Origin: Chelydra serpentina
Lineage: Eukaryota > Chordata > Testudines > Chelydridae
Length of the DNA: 64,000 nucleotides
Direction: 5' to 3'
Assembly (NCBI GenBank): GCA_037349315.1
Contig: JBAIAC010000003.1
Location: forward strand, 15,066,501-15,130,500
In this document: piece after piece, positions 10,401 to 21,640 of the stretch
How the letters are laid out: each line of letters begins with the position of its first letter
Numbering within the stretch: position 1 is the first letter of the stretch
Translations under genes and position numbers: made by a program
The notes under the pieces: generated by a model
Databases searched by the model: none
What the model saw: only the letters and a program-made list of their open reading frames with translations
Told to the model about the DNA's origin: nothing

Positions 10401-12330
10401 CTGCTACCACCGCCTTGGTTTTTTGCAAGGACTGATCTGGCTTGGGCGCCTGGCTCCAGCAGAGGGTTCGCAGCCGTGAATCCCAAGCGGAGGAAGGTGC
10501 TTCCCTCTAGCCCAGAGTTACCCCCCTACTTCCCTAAGAGGGTGGGCGTAGGCCACTTCCCCTCTCCTCGCTCTATTCTATTGGCTAGCTTGGGCAGCTC
10601 CCCGCTCAGCAGGCTGGTTTCTGGGGATCCCGTTCTTGGGCACTGTGATGCTCCCTGCATCCTGGGCAGGGAGCCTAAGTCAAGGCTGAAAATTCCCCGG
10701 AGCGGTGGGCAGCTGACGTTAGGTGCTGCCATGCTGATGCTAAGTCACGTTCTGCTGCTTTTCTCTCCCCTCTAGTGACTCAGACACCACTCCATCATTT
10801 AGACCTCCTCCAGCAAGGCAAGTGTGATATTGCTTTAAATACAAGGGCGTAGGAGGCGAGGACTCTAGTTATTGGCGCTGTAACTCTGCTCCTGTGTGAA
10901 TGTCTCGCCTTTTGCTGCTCTCCATGGTGATGGGACGTGTCCCAGAGCTGGGCCGAGCAATTCCACATCCCTTGGAAGGGATGGTATTCAGAGCACTGGG
11001 GGGGATAAATATTTAGCACTCATGACAGCAGCCAGATTGGGGCCTCTGTGAGACAGGAAAGGAACGAATGTCAGCCGAGTCAGGCGGTGGTGGAATCTCT
11101 GCCATTCCCGTCGGGGAGAAGAGCTTCCATTGCGCTCGGGCCTGTTGGTCTGACCCTGCAGTCGGTCTTCCCTCACTTTTGTTGCCGTATTCCCAGCCTA
11201 CCCCACCCAGCTGCTGGGAGCCAGCACAGCTAATGTTTAGAAATCTCTGCAAACTGTGACCACATGATCTCACCTCGGCCAGCGCCGCTTCCCCAGCCAC
11301 TTCAATGTCCCTGCTCTTGGGCTTTCAAATCACGTCCCGGATGCTTGGGCAAGTCAAATATCCCTTCCAGGAGAGGTTATTAAAACAGCCCAGCTCAGCT
11401 AAACAAACCAGACACCTGCAACTTACCAGGGCCTTGCACTGGGCAACTCAGGGCAATAGAAGGGAGACTTCCCCTCCCCTCACTAAACAGGGCAAGCGTC
11501 CAATCCCCTCTACGCTGTTGGCTTTTCAATGCCCCCTTCCCCAGAGCCAGCTCATTCTCCCTGAATGCTTCCCTCAAATGCTCCCTTTCAGGAGCTTCTG
11601 CCCCTCCCAGCTGGGCACTTCTACCAGCCCCTCTCTCTGGGGGGCCTGGAGAGCCCCTTCCCCAGTCCACTCTGACTCTGGCTCGCCTGTACATTTCCCC
11701 CTTTCTCTTTGTATCGGGACATGAAGCCCCAGCTCTTTCTTTCAGCCCCCACAGCTCGCTGGGCAGGGGAGCAGTTCCAGCCCCGCTCCAAAGGCCTCCT
11801 AGGGCCTTCCTGGGCTCTCGAGCCCCCTCTCAGAGGAAGCCTTGCCTGGGGCTACCATCGCGTGATGCCTGGTCACCTGCCCCAAGTCCAAACCCATCAC
11901 TTGCCTGGCAGACGGGCTGAGCCCAGCCCCCCTGGAAGGACCAGGCTACTCTATGGCACAGGTTTCCGGGCTGGATTCACAAAGGGGCGTGGGCACCTAG
12001 CTGCCTCTTTCGGGAGCCAGTTCAATATTGAGGCGCCGCTGATGTGCCCAAAAGCCCTGCTCAGCCGCCACCTCAATGCCCTCAGGCACCTAAGTTCCCC
12101 TGCTGGGCAGCCTTGTGCACGCCTAAGTCCTGGGCCCCAGCAGGATGCTCCAACCGGCAATTCCCTGCCTCTCTTCTGCGAGGGACCCACTGGACCCACT
12201 CTGATAGGTGTGCTCTGAGTGGGGCTGTGTCCCAGGGGGCAGGGTGCTCGCAGGGGAGAGGGAAAAGCCAAATTCAAATCCCTGCTCTGGAGAAGGGACT
12301 TGAACCTAGCTCTGAAATCATCTAGTTGAG
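10400..12330. other. No gene supported
   Basis: GC-moderate sequence. Open frames at 11305-11724 and 11709-12218 (139 and 169 codons) are unlike any protein I know and lack splice-site or family support. Confidence 0.35.
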
Positions 12331-12509
12331 GGTCATAGAAGATCAGGATTGGAAGGGACCTTAGGAGGGCATCTAGTCCAACCCCCTGCTCCAAGCAAGA
12401 CCCATCCCCAATTTTTGCCCCAGATCCCTAAATGGCCCCCTCAAGGATTGAACTCTCAACGCTGGATTTAGCAGGCCAATGCTCAAACTACTGAGCTATC
12501 CCTCCCCCG
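12331..12509 (-). mobile_element. tRNA-derived SINE with CR1-like tail
   Basis: Reverse-orientation full-length copy of the SINE at 1534. The tail comes first on the plus strand (GGATTGGAAGGGACC) and the box A complement CTGAGCTATCC comes last. The CTGGATTTAGC near box B shows it is somewhat diverged. Confidence 0.85.
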
Positions 12510-13814
12510 CAGTGGTCCCAGTGGCTGGCTTAGAGTCAATCCCTCACTTGCTTTCTCTGGGCCAGCTGATGATTTATACCTGGTGAAATGACTTTAACAG
12601 GAGATACTGAGACCTCCCCTCCCCTGAATGTCCCACAGGCCGGTGCCCAGGGCCTCTCCTGAGAGCTGGGAGCCCTGGCTGTGAGTCCCTGCTCCAATCA
12701 GTCAGAGCAGGGCTTGAATCTGGGTGTCTCACAGCTCAGGGGCGGGCGCTGGCTCCTGGCTGTAATGGGAGTGTGAGGGCCAATGCCAGGACAGGGTTCA
12801 GGGTGAGATGCCTGAGCAGAGACAGACCTGTCTGTCAAAAGCAATGGGAGTTAGGTGCCTGCACCCCACTGCCTTCCTCTGCAGTTCAATCCTGATTAGC
12901 TTAGTTGGCTCCTGCTGGGAGATTCCCTTTCTTAGCCCCTAGCTCTCCCCGTGCATTGTACGGGGAGCCTGGGCCCCTAACTCCGGGCTGGGAGTTCCAG
13001 GGGCTCGGAGTGCCCAGGCGTTCGGCTTCCAAGCAGCACAATGTTAAAGCACACCAGGAAGCCGTCCCTGCACTTGCGACCCCCCCGAAAACCTGTCCCG
13101 TGACCTCCCTGGGGGTCGCAAAACCCAGGTTGAGAAACACTGCTTTAGCTTGACTAGTGACTCTCACCAGTACAGTGGGAACTGAACTTTTGGGTACACT
13201 AATGATTCCCACCCCTTGGTTTGGTCTAAAGCAGTGGTTCTCAACCTGGGGTCCATGACCCCTGGGGAACTGCGAGCCAGTTTCAGGGGGTCTGGCAAGT
13301 GGGGCTGGAGCCCTAAGCATCTGAGCTGGGCCGTGGAGTTTTTATAACTGGGGGTGGGGAGCTCAGAAAGAAAAGGTTTGAGAACCCCTGGTAAAGCAGA
13401 GTTATCTCGGTAACCTGCATTGCCACACATCACTTCCTGAGCTTGGAAATTGGAGGACAAACAATACACACCCAAAAGCTTTTTAAAAATACAACAGATG
13501 GGACAAAACCCCTCCGGACATGAAACTGCCCCGGGTCTGCCATGTGCAGAAGGCCTGCAAAATGGCCAGCAACCTTTTAAAGACCGTTATTGTGGAAGGG
13601 AAGAAAAGAGCTGTGTTGTCATAGTGAATACGTTGGCTGGGCTGTGAGGGAGTGATAAAAACATGCTGAAGAATGAACATCTGCTTCGGGTTGTTTGGCT
13701 TGGCATGCGGGTGGCTGCATGGTGGTCATTGGCCTGCGATATGCAGGTCAGACGAGGGGAGCTGAGGGTGGGGGCTCATCTGGCCTCAAACTGACCAGAA
13801 CACAAATAGTTTCA
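12510..13814. other. HOPX downstream flank, no gene seen outside the hAT repeats
   Basis: Beyond the old hAT fragments at 13070-13390 there is no recognisable exon. This is where the next gene downstream of HOPX could begin, but none is visible. Confidence 0.35.
13232..13390. mobile_element. Old hAT-Charlie-type MITE
   Basis: Begins CAGTGGTTCTCAACCTGGGG and ends GGTTTGAGAACCCCTG, the inverted CAGNGGTTCTCAA ends of Charlie-type hAT elements. Flanks (TCTAAAG and GTAAAG) are only partly alike. A related fragment, GGTTGAGAAACACTGCTTTA, lies at about 13070-13150. Confidence 0.65.
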
Positions 13815-14411
13815 GTTTGAACAAAAAGTTCTAATTTTATTAATATATCAGAAAAATATTCCTTTTCATTTAGTGACATTGATTAGACACACTTCAGATA
13901 AAGTCAAGGGTTCTTGGCATGAGCTAGCAATTATGGATGTCCTCAGTTCTCCTCTGTGGTGACTTTCAGTGCTCTGTGAGTTGAGCTGAGCAAGCTCAGG
14001 TTAATGACACATCCTGGTTTTCTGTTCCGGGAACCCAGAGAATGTTAATGCTGGCACTGAGTGTGCATAGGGGGATCAGAAGAAAGGGAAATTTTTCATA
14101 CTATCGTTCTGCCCTTTCACAGTAGCTTTGCTCAGAGCCAAGGGTTAGGTACTTAACTGGTTCTGCTCCATTTATATGCCATATGGAACTCTAATCCACA
14201 CAGGGTACATCTGCTCTCCTCTTAGCCACTGTATAATACGTTACGAGAGCTGTATACAGTTTTATATCATTATTTTTTTCTGGTTATGTACACTTTAAAT
14301 AAAACACCATGTTAAATAGCAGGATGTTACTTTGGATCATAAAATCTATTGCGAGAAGGAAAAGCAAAATCAGTTGTTTCCAGTGAGTAGGGAAAAAGCG
14401 AGTCATCCTCC
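13815..14411 (-). other. HOPX: HOPX 3' untranslated region (end approximate)
   Basis: Downstream of the HOPX stop codon on the minus strand lies about 600 nt of AT-rich sequence with no recognised repeat and no open frame. It ends near a consensus polyadenylation hexamer, AATAAA, read from 13841 to 13836, so cleavage is expected at about 13806-13826. The end coordinate is inferred from that signal. A 0.6-kb 3' UTR suits a short-coding gene of this kind. Confidence 0.6.
13836..13841 (-). terminator. Polyadenylation signal of HOPX
   Basis: The plus strand reads TTTATT, giving AATAAA on the minus strand about 570 nt after the HOPX stop. It is the only consensus hexamer I noticed between the stop codon and 13.8 kb on that strand, and it sits in an AT-rich stretch. 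Its use as the main signal is inferred. Confidence 0.55.
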
Positions 14412-14489
14412 TTAGTCTCTAACGGAGCCACACTCTGAAGGGAGCCCTTCGGATTTTCTCCACTCTGCAAGGCGCTGCTTGAACCATTT
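14412..14489 (-). CDS. HOPX: HOPX last coding exon (codons 49-73 and stop)
   Basis: On the minus strand a splice acceptor (ttctctag, ag at 14491-14490) is followed by an open frame beginning KWFKQRLAEWRKSEGLPSEC and ending GSVRD with a TAA stop at 14414-14412. This is the third homeodomain helix and the C-terminal tail of HOPX. It joins the exon at 22828-22971 in phase 0, giving 73 residues, the length of the mammalian protein. Canonical homeodomains have WFQNR here. The WFKQR seen in this exon lacks the invariant Asn51 that contacts DNA, as is known for HOPX, so the protein should be a non-DNA-binding cofactor. Compared with my memory of the human protein (LAKWRRSEGL, ECRSVTD), it has Glu for Lys after LA, Lys for Arg, and Gly and Arg near the C-terminus. 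No frameshift or early stop is seen. The exon is too short to appear as a long open reading frame. Confidence 0.95.
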   Translation of the reverse strand, partial: KWFKQRLAEWRKSEGLPSECGSVRD

Positions 14490-15345
14490 CTAGAGAACAG
14501 AGAAATGTAAAAAGATGAATGTTTTGAAGGAAATTAGAATTATGCACTTAACAACTTCTTTGCATTGCAATAACTTTCTATTCCATTGCAAACACACAAG
14601 GTAAAAATTTTTGGAAGTGCCTATGTGATTTAGAAGCCTAAAGTCCCACCAAAGCTCAACAGGAGTAAAGCTCCCAAGTCAGTTAGGAGCTTTTGACAAT
14701 GTTACCCATAGTCTTACGTTCCTACTTTCTAAAGACTCTGTCAGTAGGATCTAGTTTTCCAATAGTCTTACATCACAACCGTAAGGTGGCTGGTTGCCCA
14801 GAAAACAGATGGATCCAGGATGGGAGAAAGCAGCAGAGAGAATGAGAGAGGTGGCTGTCTTGTAGCAAGGGGCTGCCTTGATACCAGGTGTGCAGCAGTC
14901 CTGTGCTCCTGGGTAGTGTAGACATCCGAGAGTGGGGAAAGAAACATGGGTCACTGGACTGAACCTTTTACATGCCAAATAGGCATGCAAGCTCCCTAGG
15001 GCAGGGACTGTAGCCCTAATCCTGTACGGGCAGAGTACCTGCATGCACCTTTGTGCACGATGGGAGCTGATGTTTGCACATCTCCAAGCACACTAATAGG
15101 GCTGGTTGGTGGTAGCGAGTACAAGTGTATGTGCATCTTGAAGGCTGTGATCACAGTGCACTTTAATGTAAGTGTGGAAATTATCTTCACTATAGGACTA
15201 AATTCTGTTTTTTTGCTGCAGAATTTTGCAGGACAGATAATCTAAGTCTGACATTTTTAACACTGACATTTTTGATTTTCTCATTCACAGAAGTAAGTAC
15301 TGCCTAAATGGCCAGAATATGATTGGCACTGCATGAGCAGCAATT

Positions 15346-15468
15346 AGGGTGACCAGATGTCCCGATTTTATAGGGACAGTCCTGATTTTGGGGTCTTTTT
15401 CTTATATAGGCTCCTATTACCCCCCCACCCCCTGTCCCTATTTTTCACATTTGCTGTCTGGTCACCTT
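15346..15468 (-). mobile_element. MITE, AGGGTGACCAGA family, copy B (HOPX intron)
   Basis: 123 bp with ends AGGGTGACCAGA and TCTGGTCACCTT. Flanks AGCAGCAATT (15336-15345) and AGCAGCAAAG (15469-15478) match at 8 of 10 bases. The centre is inverted relative to copies A and D. Confidence 0.87.
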
Positions 15469-15910
15469 AGCAGCAAAGCTGGGAAACCCAGAGTAGTGAA
15501 ACTACCCTCGTCCTCCAATCCAATGGTGGGACCAACGTATGCTTTAGATGACAAGGGTGGTAATCAAAGAGGAAACTATTTCAAAGTGCACGAGGAAGAT
15601 GCAGTATGGCTCTCTGCAGATATAGGTACAGTTTGGTTAAAAATTTAGATCCCTGTGGTGCAGGTAGGCTATTTTCTAGGTTCTGCATCTTTAAGAGTAA
15701 AGTGAACTCTCTAGCCTGTCTGCGAGGGCATGCCCTGTGAGTTAGCCCAAGATGGCAGCTAGTATAGAGTGAGTCTCACACGCTGTGCTCTCCACAGGAG
15801 ACTGCATAGGGTTTTTTCTTTGCTTCGTTTCCCTTAATCTAAAATAAGTCATCCCCAGTGGATGCCTACTGTACAATGTTATAATGCCTCAGCTCTGCTC
15901 TATTCCCTTA

Positions 15911-16210
15911 TGCCTGGTCTACACTGGGGAGGGGGGGTGTCCACATAAGATATACAACTTCAGCTATACGAATAGCGTAGCTGAAGTCAACGTATCTTAG
16001 GTTGACTTATTTGGGCGTTCACATGGTGGCGAGTCGACCGCTGCTGCTCCCCCGTCAACTCCGCTTCCGCCTCTCGCGGCGGTGGAGTTCTGGAGTTGAT
16101 GGGGGAGAGCACTCGGGGATCGATTTATTGCATCTACGCTAGATGCGATAAATCGATCCCTGATAGATCAATCACTATCCACCGATCCGGCGGTTAGTGT
16201 AGACGTACCC
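15911..16210. mobile_element. hAT-like MITE with GTCTACACT ends
   Basis: The left end TGCCTGGTCTACACTGG pairs with the right end AGTGTAGACGTACCC. The centre carries CpG-rich sequence and an inverted ATCGATTTATTGCATCTA-type hairpin. Possible 8-bp flanks TTCCCTTA and TACCCTTA overlap the ends, so the exact borders are uncertain. Lies in the HOPX intron. Confidence 0.6.
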
Positions 16211-17130
16211 TTAGTGTTTGCCTTTGCCACCTTTTAACACTTACGTAAGAAAATGTGTACTGTCAACAATTCCATGTGCCTTCAATAAAAAGCCAGCAGT
16301 TGAAATAAGTCATCCATATGGAAAGTACAATGTTACTCTTTGTCTGTCAATATGCACGGCACTCCTATGCCTGTGATCTACTATTTTGTTGTTAGCAGTT
16401 ATTTTTGGCTCTATTGTGGTCACTAGAGACACCAGTGCCACAACACTTTTCCTAAGAGCATTGTAGCATCATTAACAGAGATATCTTGACCCAACTCCAG
16501 CCTGGTAACTATCTACTTAAATGTCTCCCTGTCAGTTCAATTAGATGCCCCATTTGACATGTCCCATCCTAAACAGTTGACCAGTTACCACTTGGCACTT
16601 CAGCAGCTGTCTCTCTGGTGTCTGGCTAGTGCCTGTAGGGCACTGCAGATGGAAAACACTGATATTAATAGTATTAGACACGGTACATGTGCTATATAAC
16701 TAAAACCTCAGTCTTGATTTATTACATAGACAACCCTTTTTTCAAACAACCTCAGCTCTGTAGGAGTATTTTAGGTTCAGGAGCAGACAAGCTTGTCTAT
16801 GAAGGTCAAATTTTAATGTGCAGTAATTTTCACGAGAGAGACATGGGTTCTGTGCACCCTGTGTGGTGTTTGATCGTCACTTTGTAAAGAAAGAAGTGAA
16901 ACCTCAGCGCCGTAGCACGTCTCTATCAAGCTAACACACAGCAGCGCCTCTGCCCAGCGTCTGATGTCACCGTTTAACCAGGGAAATCAGTCCTTTACGG
17001 GGAGACTCCAATGAGGAGCATGGATTCTCTCTTGTGATGGCTTGTTTTAATCAGGAGATCAGCACTACGAGGCTCGTGTGTGACTGATTCCCGCCCCCCC
17101 GCCCTGGGAACCAGCAGCACAGCGTGGTGT

Positions 17131-17318
17131 TAGGGGGGAGGGATAGCTCAGTGGTTTGAGCATTGGCCTGCTAAACCCAGGGTTGTGAGTTCAATCCTTG
17201 AGGGGGGCCGTTTAGGGATCTGGGGCAAAAATTGGGGCTTGGTCCTGCTTTGAGCAGGGGGTTGGACTAGATGACTTCCTAAGGTCCCTTCCAACCCTGA
17301 TATTCTGTGATTCTGTGA
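17131..17318 (+). mobile_element. tRNA-derived SINE with CR1-like tail
   Basis: Full-length copy in the HOPX intron, antisense to the gene. Box A (GATAGCTCAGTGG) and box B (GAGTTCAATCC) are intact, and the tail ends in TTCTGTGATTCTGTG. Confidence 0.87.
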
Positions 17319-18054
17319 CACACAGACCGGCACTGAAGTGTTACTTTCACTCACCGATGCCAGTTACATTCTGGTAAACTGAAGGGGGAGAAGGGTGCTA
17401 TGAACAAAGGAATGAATATTACACCAGTGCCACGTGCACAGGCCAGGCCAGAGACTGGTCTCACTATGTTGAGGCCATTGACTGCAACGGTACGTCTGAG
17501 GTACATGGTGTGAGATCTGAACCGGGCCCTTTCCATTTCACTTCCCCGGAGCGCAGAGGCAGCCTGCAGCACGTGGCTTTCTTTTTAGATGCAACTTTGA
17601 CAATTTTCAAAAAGAAAACGATCAAATGGAAATGGCCGAGTGGGTGCTTGGCTGTTCCACCCTCCTGGGTCTGCTCAGTGTGCTTGGTCTCTGTGCTATC
17701 TGGGGCTCACCTGGCCCCCTTCACTATACTGGCCTCCCAAATCATAGTCTCGCTTTTCAGCCTGTAGGGGAACTAGTTCAGTGTGATCGGGTGTGTGTGA
17801 GTGAAACACTTATGGGGAGAAGCTGTCTAACAGCTGATGTTTGTCTTTCATTGCGTAAGTGGCTAGGTCTGCTGTCACTCTTATCTCTGGTGGGAGTGAG
17901 TCTCATGTAGGCCCAGCTGCTGGGGGTGATCTGTCTCCTGGCCTCATGCGCTTGCCGCCTGTTGGCCAGCAGTTTCTGCACTCCGGTAGGATGTAGAGGT
18001 GGTGCAGAGCAGAACACCAGGACCGTGTGTGCTCAGTGACCCATGCTGCTGCGA

Positions 18055-18079
18055 TGTGTGTGTGTGTGTGTGTGTGTGT
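18055..18079. repeat. TG microsatellite in the HOPX intron
   Basis: About 12 uninterrupted TG units. Confidence 0.95.
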
Positions 18080-18139
18080 CCAGACTGGAACGTTCTCGGG
18101 CTGGTGGCTTCAGCCCTAGATAGAACGAGCTGCGTCCGT

Positions 18140-18322
18140 TCATAGAATCATAGAATATCAGGGTTGGAAGGGACCTTAGGAGGTCATCTAGTCCAACCTC
18201 AAAGCAGGACCAATCCCCAATTTTTGCCCCAGATCCCCAAATGGCCCCCTCAAGGATTGAACTCACAACCCTGGGTTTAGCAGGCCAATGCTCAAACCAC
18301 TGAGCTATCCCTCCCCCCTCCC
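18140..18322 (-). mobile_element. tRNA-derived SINE with CR1-like tail
   Basis: Full-length reverse copy, in the same orientation as HOPX and inside its intron. It is about 820 bp from the oppositely oriented copy at 17131, so the pair could fold into a long duplex in the HOPX pre-mRNA. Confidence 0.87.
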
Positions 18323-19507
18323 CCTGTGGGCAGGTCTGTGCCCGATGGCACGGGGCACCATCTTCTGGCCAGCCACAGAAGGAAGGGAGTGTCGTGGGGT
18401 GTCCTGGCCGTGTGGGCATTCACGTGCATAGAACAGGGCAAGAGTACCGCCTGGCTCTGGCCTGATCTAACCAGGGGAGGGCAGGGCCCCAGGGTGGCGA
18501 GGAATGGAAAGGAGGAAGTGAGCTCTTCAGATGGGGGACTTTTCCGCTGGTCTGATCTGAATGTGGGAAGCCAGTGTCTCCTCACGCAGCCCTAAGGCCT
18601 GGAGAAGAGTGTGGCAGCTGTCTTGGGAAGACAAAGCCGCGGTACCAGTAGTAAGGCCCTGTTCTCCCCCTGCCCTGGTATGTTCGCAGGTCTTCTCCAG
18701 AGAAGAATGAAAACCACATTTGTAACTTCCTCTGATCCGCCCAGGGGAGTCGGACACGGTATCAGCCCGCGCTGAGCGTGGTAGTGGGTGACTTGTTGCC
18801 ACACCCAGAGTTTGGGTCTGAGCTGTAGGCACATCCTTGTGTCTCCGGGTATTGGCACAAACTCTGACTGCAGCCGCCCAACCCCGTGTGCCTAGGGGAA
18901 GCTTCTGACTCTCTGCCGACTGTCCTGACCCGTGCTGGCTCCGCACTGCGCAAGAACTGCGCTGGGGCAGTTAGCCTGTCTGCCCTGGCCAGCCCTGGGA
19001 GCGAGCGCTGGGCCCAGACGAGGGAAGATCGTACTGGAACCGACCTCGGGTCACGGCTGGAGGCTGTGGTGGGCCGTGTCATGCTGCTAATGGTCTGACA
19101 TTCTGCGGGAGGAACCATCTCTCTGACCTCAGCGGGGAAGCTCCAGCCATGCCCACTGCCAACCAAATGCTTCCGGGGAAGGTGTAAAGTGCAGCTAGCC
19201 ACCTGTGCAAGGCGATCCCTGAGAGAGGGACTGGCTCCTGACCCCGGAGCCCCCAATGGAGGCTAACCCTGGAATCGCAGCCCTGCCGAGCACTGCAGCT
19301 GCTGCTCTTCTTGCTGGCCCTCTTTGCCTTGCCGCTCTCCAGCCCAAGCAACTTTCACAGGCTAATGAAATGCTGCATGGTTCCCTTTTAAACCAGTTGC
19401 TTTTTTAACGTCCCTGGTGCCCTCATGCTGGCACTGACAGCGGGCAGGAGGCTTTCCAGCTGCTGCGTGCGGCCGGCTGAAGAGCAACACATCAAGGGGC
19501 CTGTACT

Positions 19508-19521
19508 GGGGGGGGGGGGGG
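19508..19521. repeat. Poly-G tract
   Basis: 14 consecutive G in the HOPX intron, prone to length change and sequencing error. Confidence 0.9.
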
Positions 19522-20689
19522 CGCACTGAGCTGCATGGGACCAGCTTGTGCCATGGGGAGGCCTTGCCTAGGAAGCATAATATGTCCTAGTACCCGCCCT
19601 GCCCCGCCCCAGTGCTGGGGGCCGGCGTGTGCTGCACCGTCCCTAAGGAGAATGCCGCATGCTCTCCCTGGTGCACCCAGCTGGCCTGTGCTGGCCGAGG
19701 GGGGCCCTGCCTCCATCTCCTCCCTGCCCTCTGTACGGGTGCTTGGGAGCACAAACAGGAGGGGTGGGTTGGAGGCTTTTTGTGTGTTCCCCTCCCGCCA
19801 GTGCCTGCTCACTTTGGCCTTAGTCCATATCATAAGATGCCAGGATTGTGTCTGCCTGTGTCACGCTGAAGCCTTGAATGTCTGAGCCCGCTAGAAGCAG
19901 CTACAACACGGCTGAGAGCTTTTGGTTCAGAGTATCACCAGGTTCAATCAGCCCCGGGACTCGCTGCCGGCCAGTCTGTACGTTCTGACTTTAGGCCGTG
20001 CCCCTGGGTGCCAGCAGGGCCTTTCAGCTACGCGCTAACGTTATGGTGAGGAGCTCCAAACCTCTACCTGAGCTGGGGGGCCTGGCACCCACACACCTGT
20101 AGCTCATAGGCAGGAGAGGTGGAATAAAGGCCGCGAGTGAGTGTGAGTCTGTCCCAAGCACAATCTATGGTCGGGAGTCTCTCAGCCGGCAGCGTGCTGC
20201 ATGGGTGGACAGTCCCCCAGAGACTGTGTGTGTGTGCCCAGCACCCCAGGGACAGCCTGGCCCACCCCTCAGTCCTGAGCCTGCAGCCAGTCGGGCAGCT
20301 CCTGCCTCCTACTGAAGTAGCTTCCAGAATTTCTTTGACCCCTTTTAATCCACAGAGAATTCAGCGGATGCTACTGCTGTGATTGAAAGGGACAGGAACC
20401 AGGCCACACAAAGCAGCTGGCTGGGGGTGGGGGGGCAAGACTGAGTAGGAGGAAAAAGGAGAGAGCGGGAAAGGGGCCATTGTGAAGGTGCTGTAAACGG
20501 ACTGGCCTGCATTGTAAGAGCAGAGACCGCCAGGGCGGCTGCTGGGAAGCCAGCAATGAAGGAGCCGCAGGGGAGCATGCCAGCCCAGCCTGGAGAGCGG
20601 CGGGACAGGGAGAGGAAGGAAGAGGAGAGATGCCAGAGAAGGGGCAGGCCAGGCAGGCTGGTGGGAAGGGATGAGCTCTCGGGTAGCAA

Positions 20690-21640
20690 GGGCAGGTGGT
20701 GGTGACGTGCTGGGGGGGCAAATGGAGGCTATGGGATGGAGTAGGGGAGCACTTATGGGGATATGAGGTGCGGGAGAGGAGCAGGGTCATGGGGGGGGGT
20801 GGTGTTGAGCGTAGGGTGTATGGGGCTGTGGGGTGGGAGTCTGGTGTGAGATGGACAGCATAGTTCTGGGGGCGAGCAGTGAGATTATGGGGCTGTGCGC
20901 CAGACAGCAGAGTTACGGCAGTGTGGGGTGGGACGCAGGTGTGTTGTGAGATGAGGAGCAGGATTATGGGGCTGTGGGGTGGAGGGTGGGGCTCTGGGGG
21001 CAGTTGGGGTAGGAGGATGTGGAGTTAGTGGGATGGGGTGTTGTGGTATGAAGAGGGGGGCTATGAGATGAATCACAGAGCAGGGTTATGGGGTTGTGGG
21101 GTGGGGAACGGAGTTATGGGGTGCAGTGTGGTTGTGGTGTGAGGCAAGGAGCAGGGCTGAGGGTTAGCTGGTGCAATGGGGTTGTGGGGTTAGATGAGTG
21201 TGCGTCTGGAGATTTGGTGTGGGATGGGGATATGGGGCTCAGTGGGGCTGTCGAAGTGTGGGGTGAGGCTGGAAGGGCGGAGAGCAGGGTGCACTGGAGT
21301 ACAGGGCTGGGGGCTCTGGGAGCAGCATTCAGGAGTGTGTTTGGGTTCTGGTGATGCAAGGTGAGGCAGGAAGCAGGTTTGTTGGGGTGGGGAGTGGAGG
21401 CAGTGAGGTTTGGGAGTGTGGAGATGAAAAGAGAGGGATTGTGGGGGCAATAGAATTAGCATTGTGGAGTGGGGATTAGGGTTATGGGGTGAATTGGGAG
21501 TATGGGGTTATGCGGTGGCTTGGGTCTATAGGGTTATAGGGTAGGTAGGGGGTTATGGGGAGGTTAGGAGCTATAGGGTTGTGGGGTGGGTTGGAACTAT
21601 AGGGTTATAGAGCAGGGAGGGGTTATGGGGTGGGTTGTGG
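20690..21640. repeat. Degenerate G-rich repeat next to the 44-bp array
   Basis: This stretch repeats GGGGTTATGGGGTG, GGGGCTGTGGGGTG and GGAGTATGGGGTT words without a stable period. It runs directly into the ordered 44-bp array and probably represents older, diverged units. The open frames across it are artefacts of G-rich composition. Confidence 0.7.

Noticed and set aside
1..13800. THEGL or other gene downstream of HOPX
   Set aside because: No matching repeat motif or exon seen. The region is mostly transposon sequence.
15911..16210. Possible CpG island or promoter
   Set aside because: The CpG content belongs to a hAT-like MITE with inverted ends.
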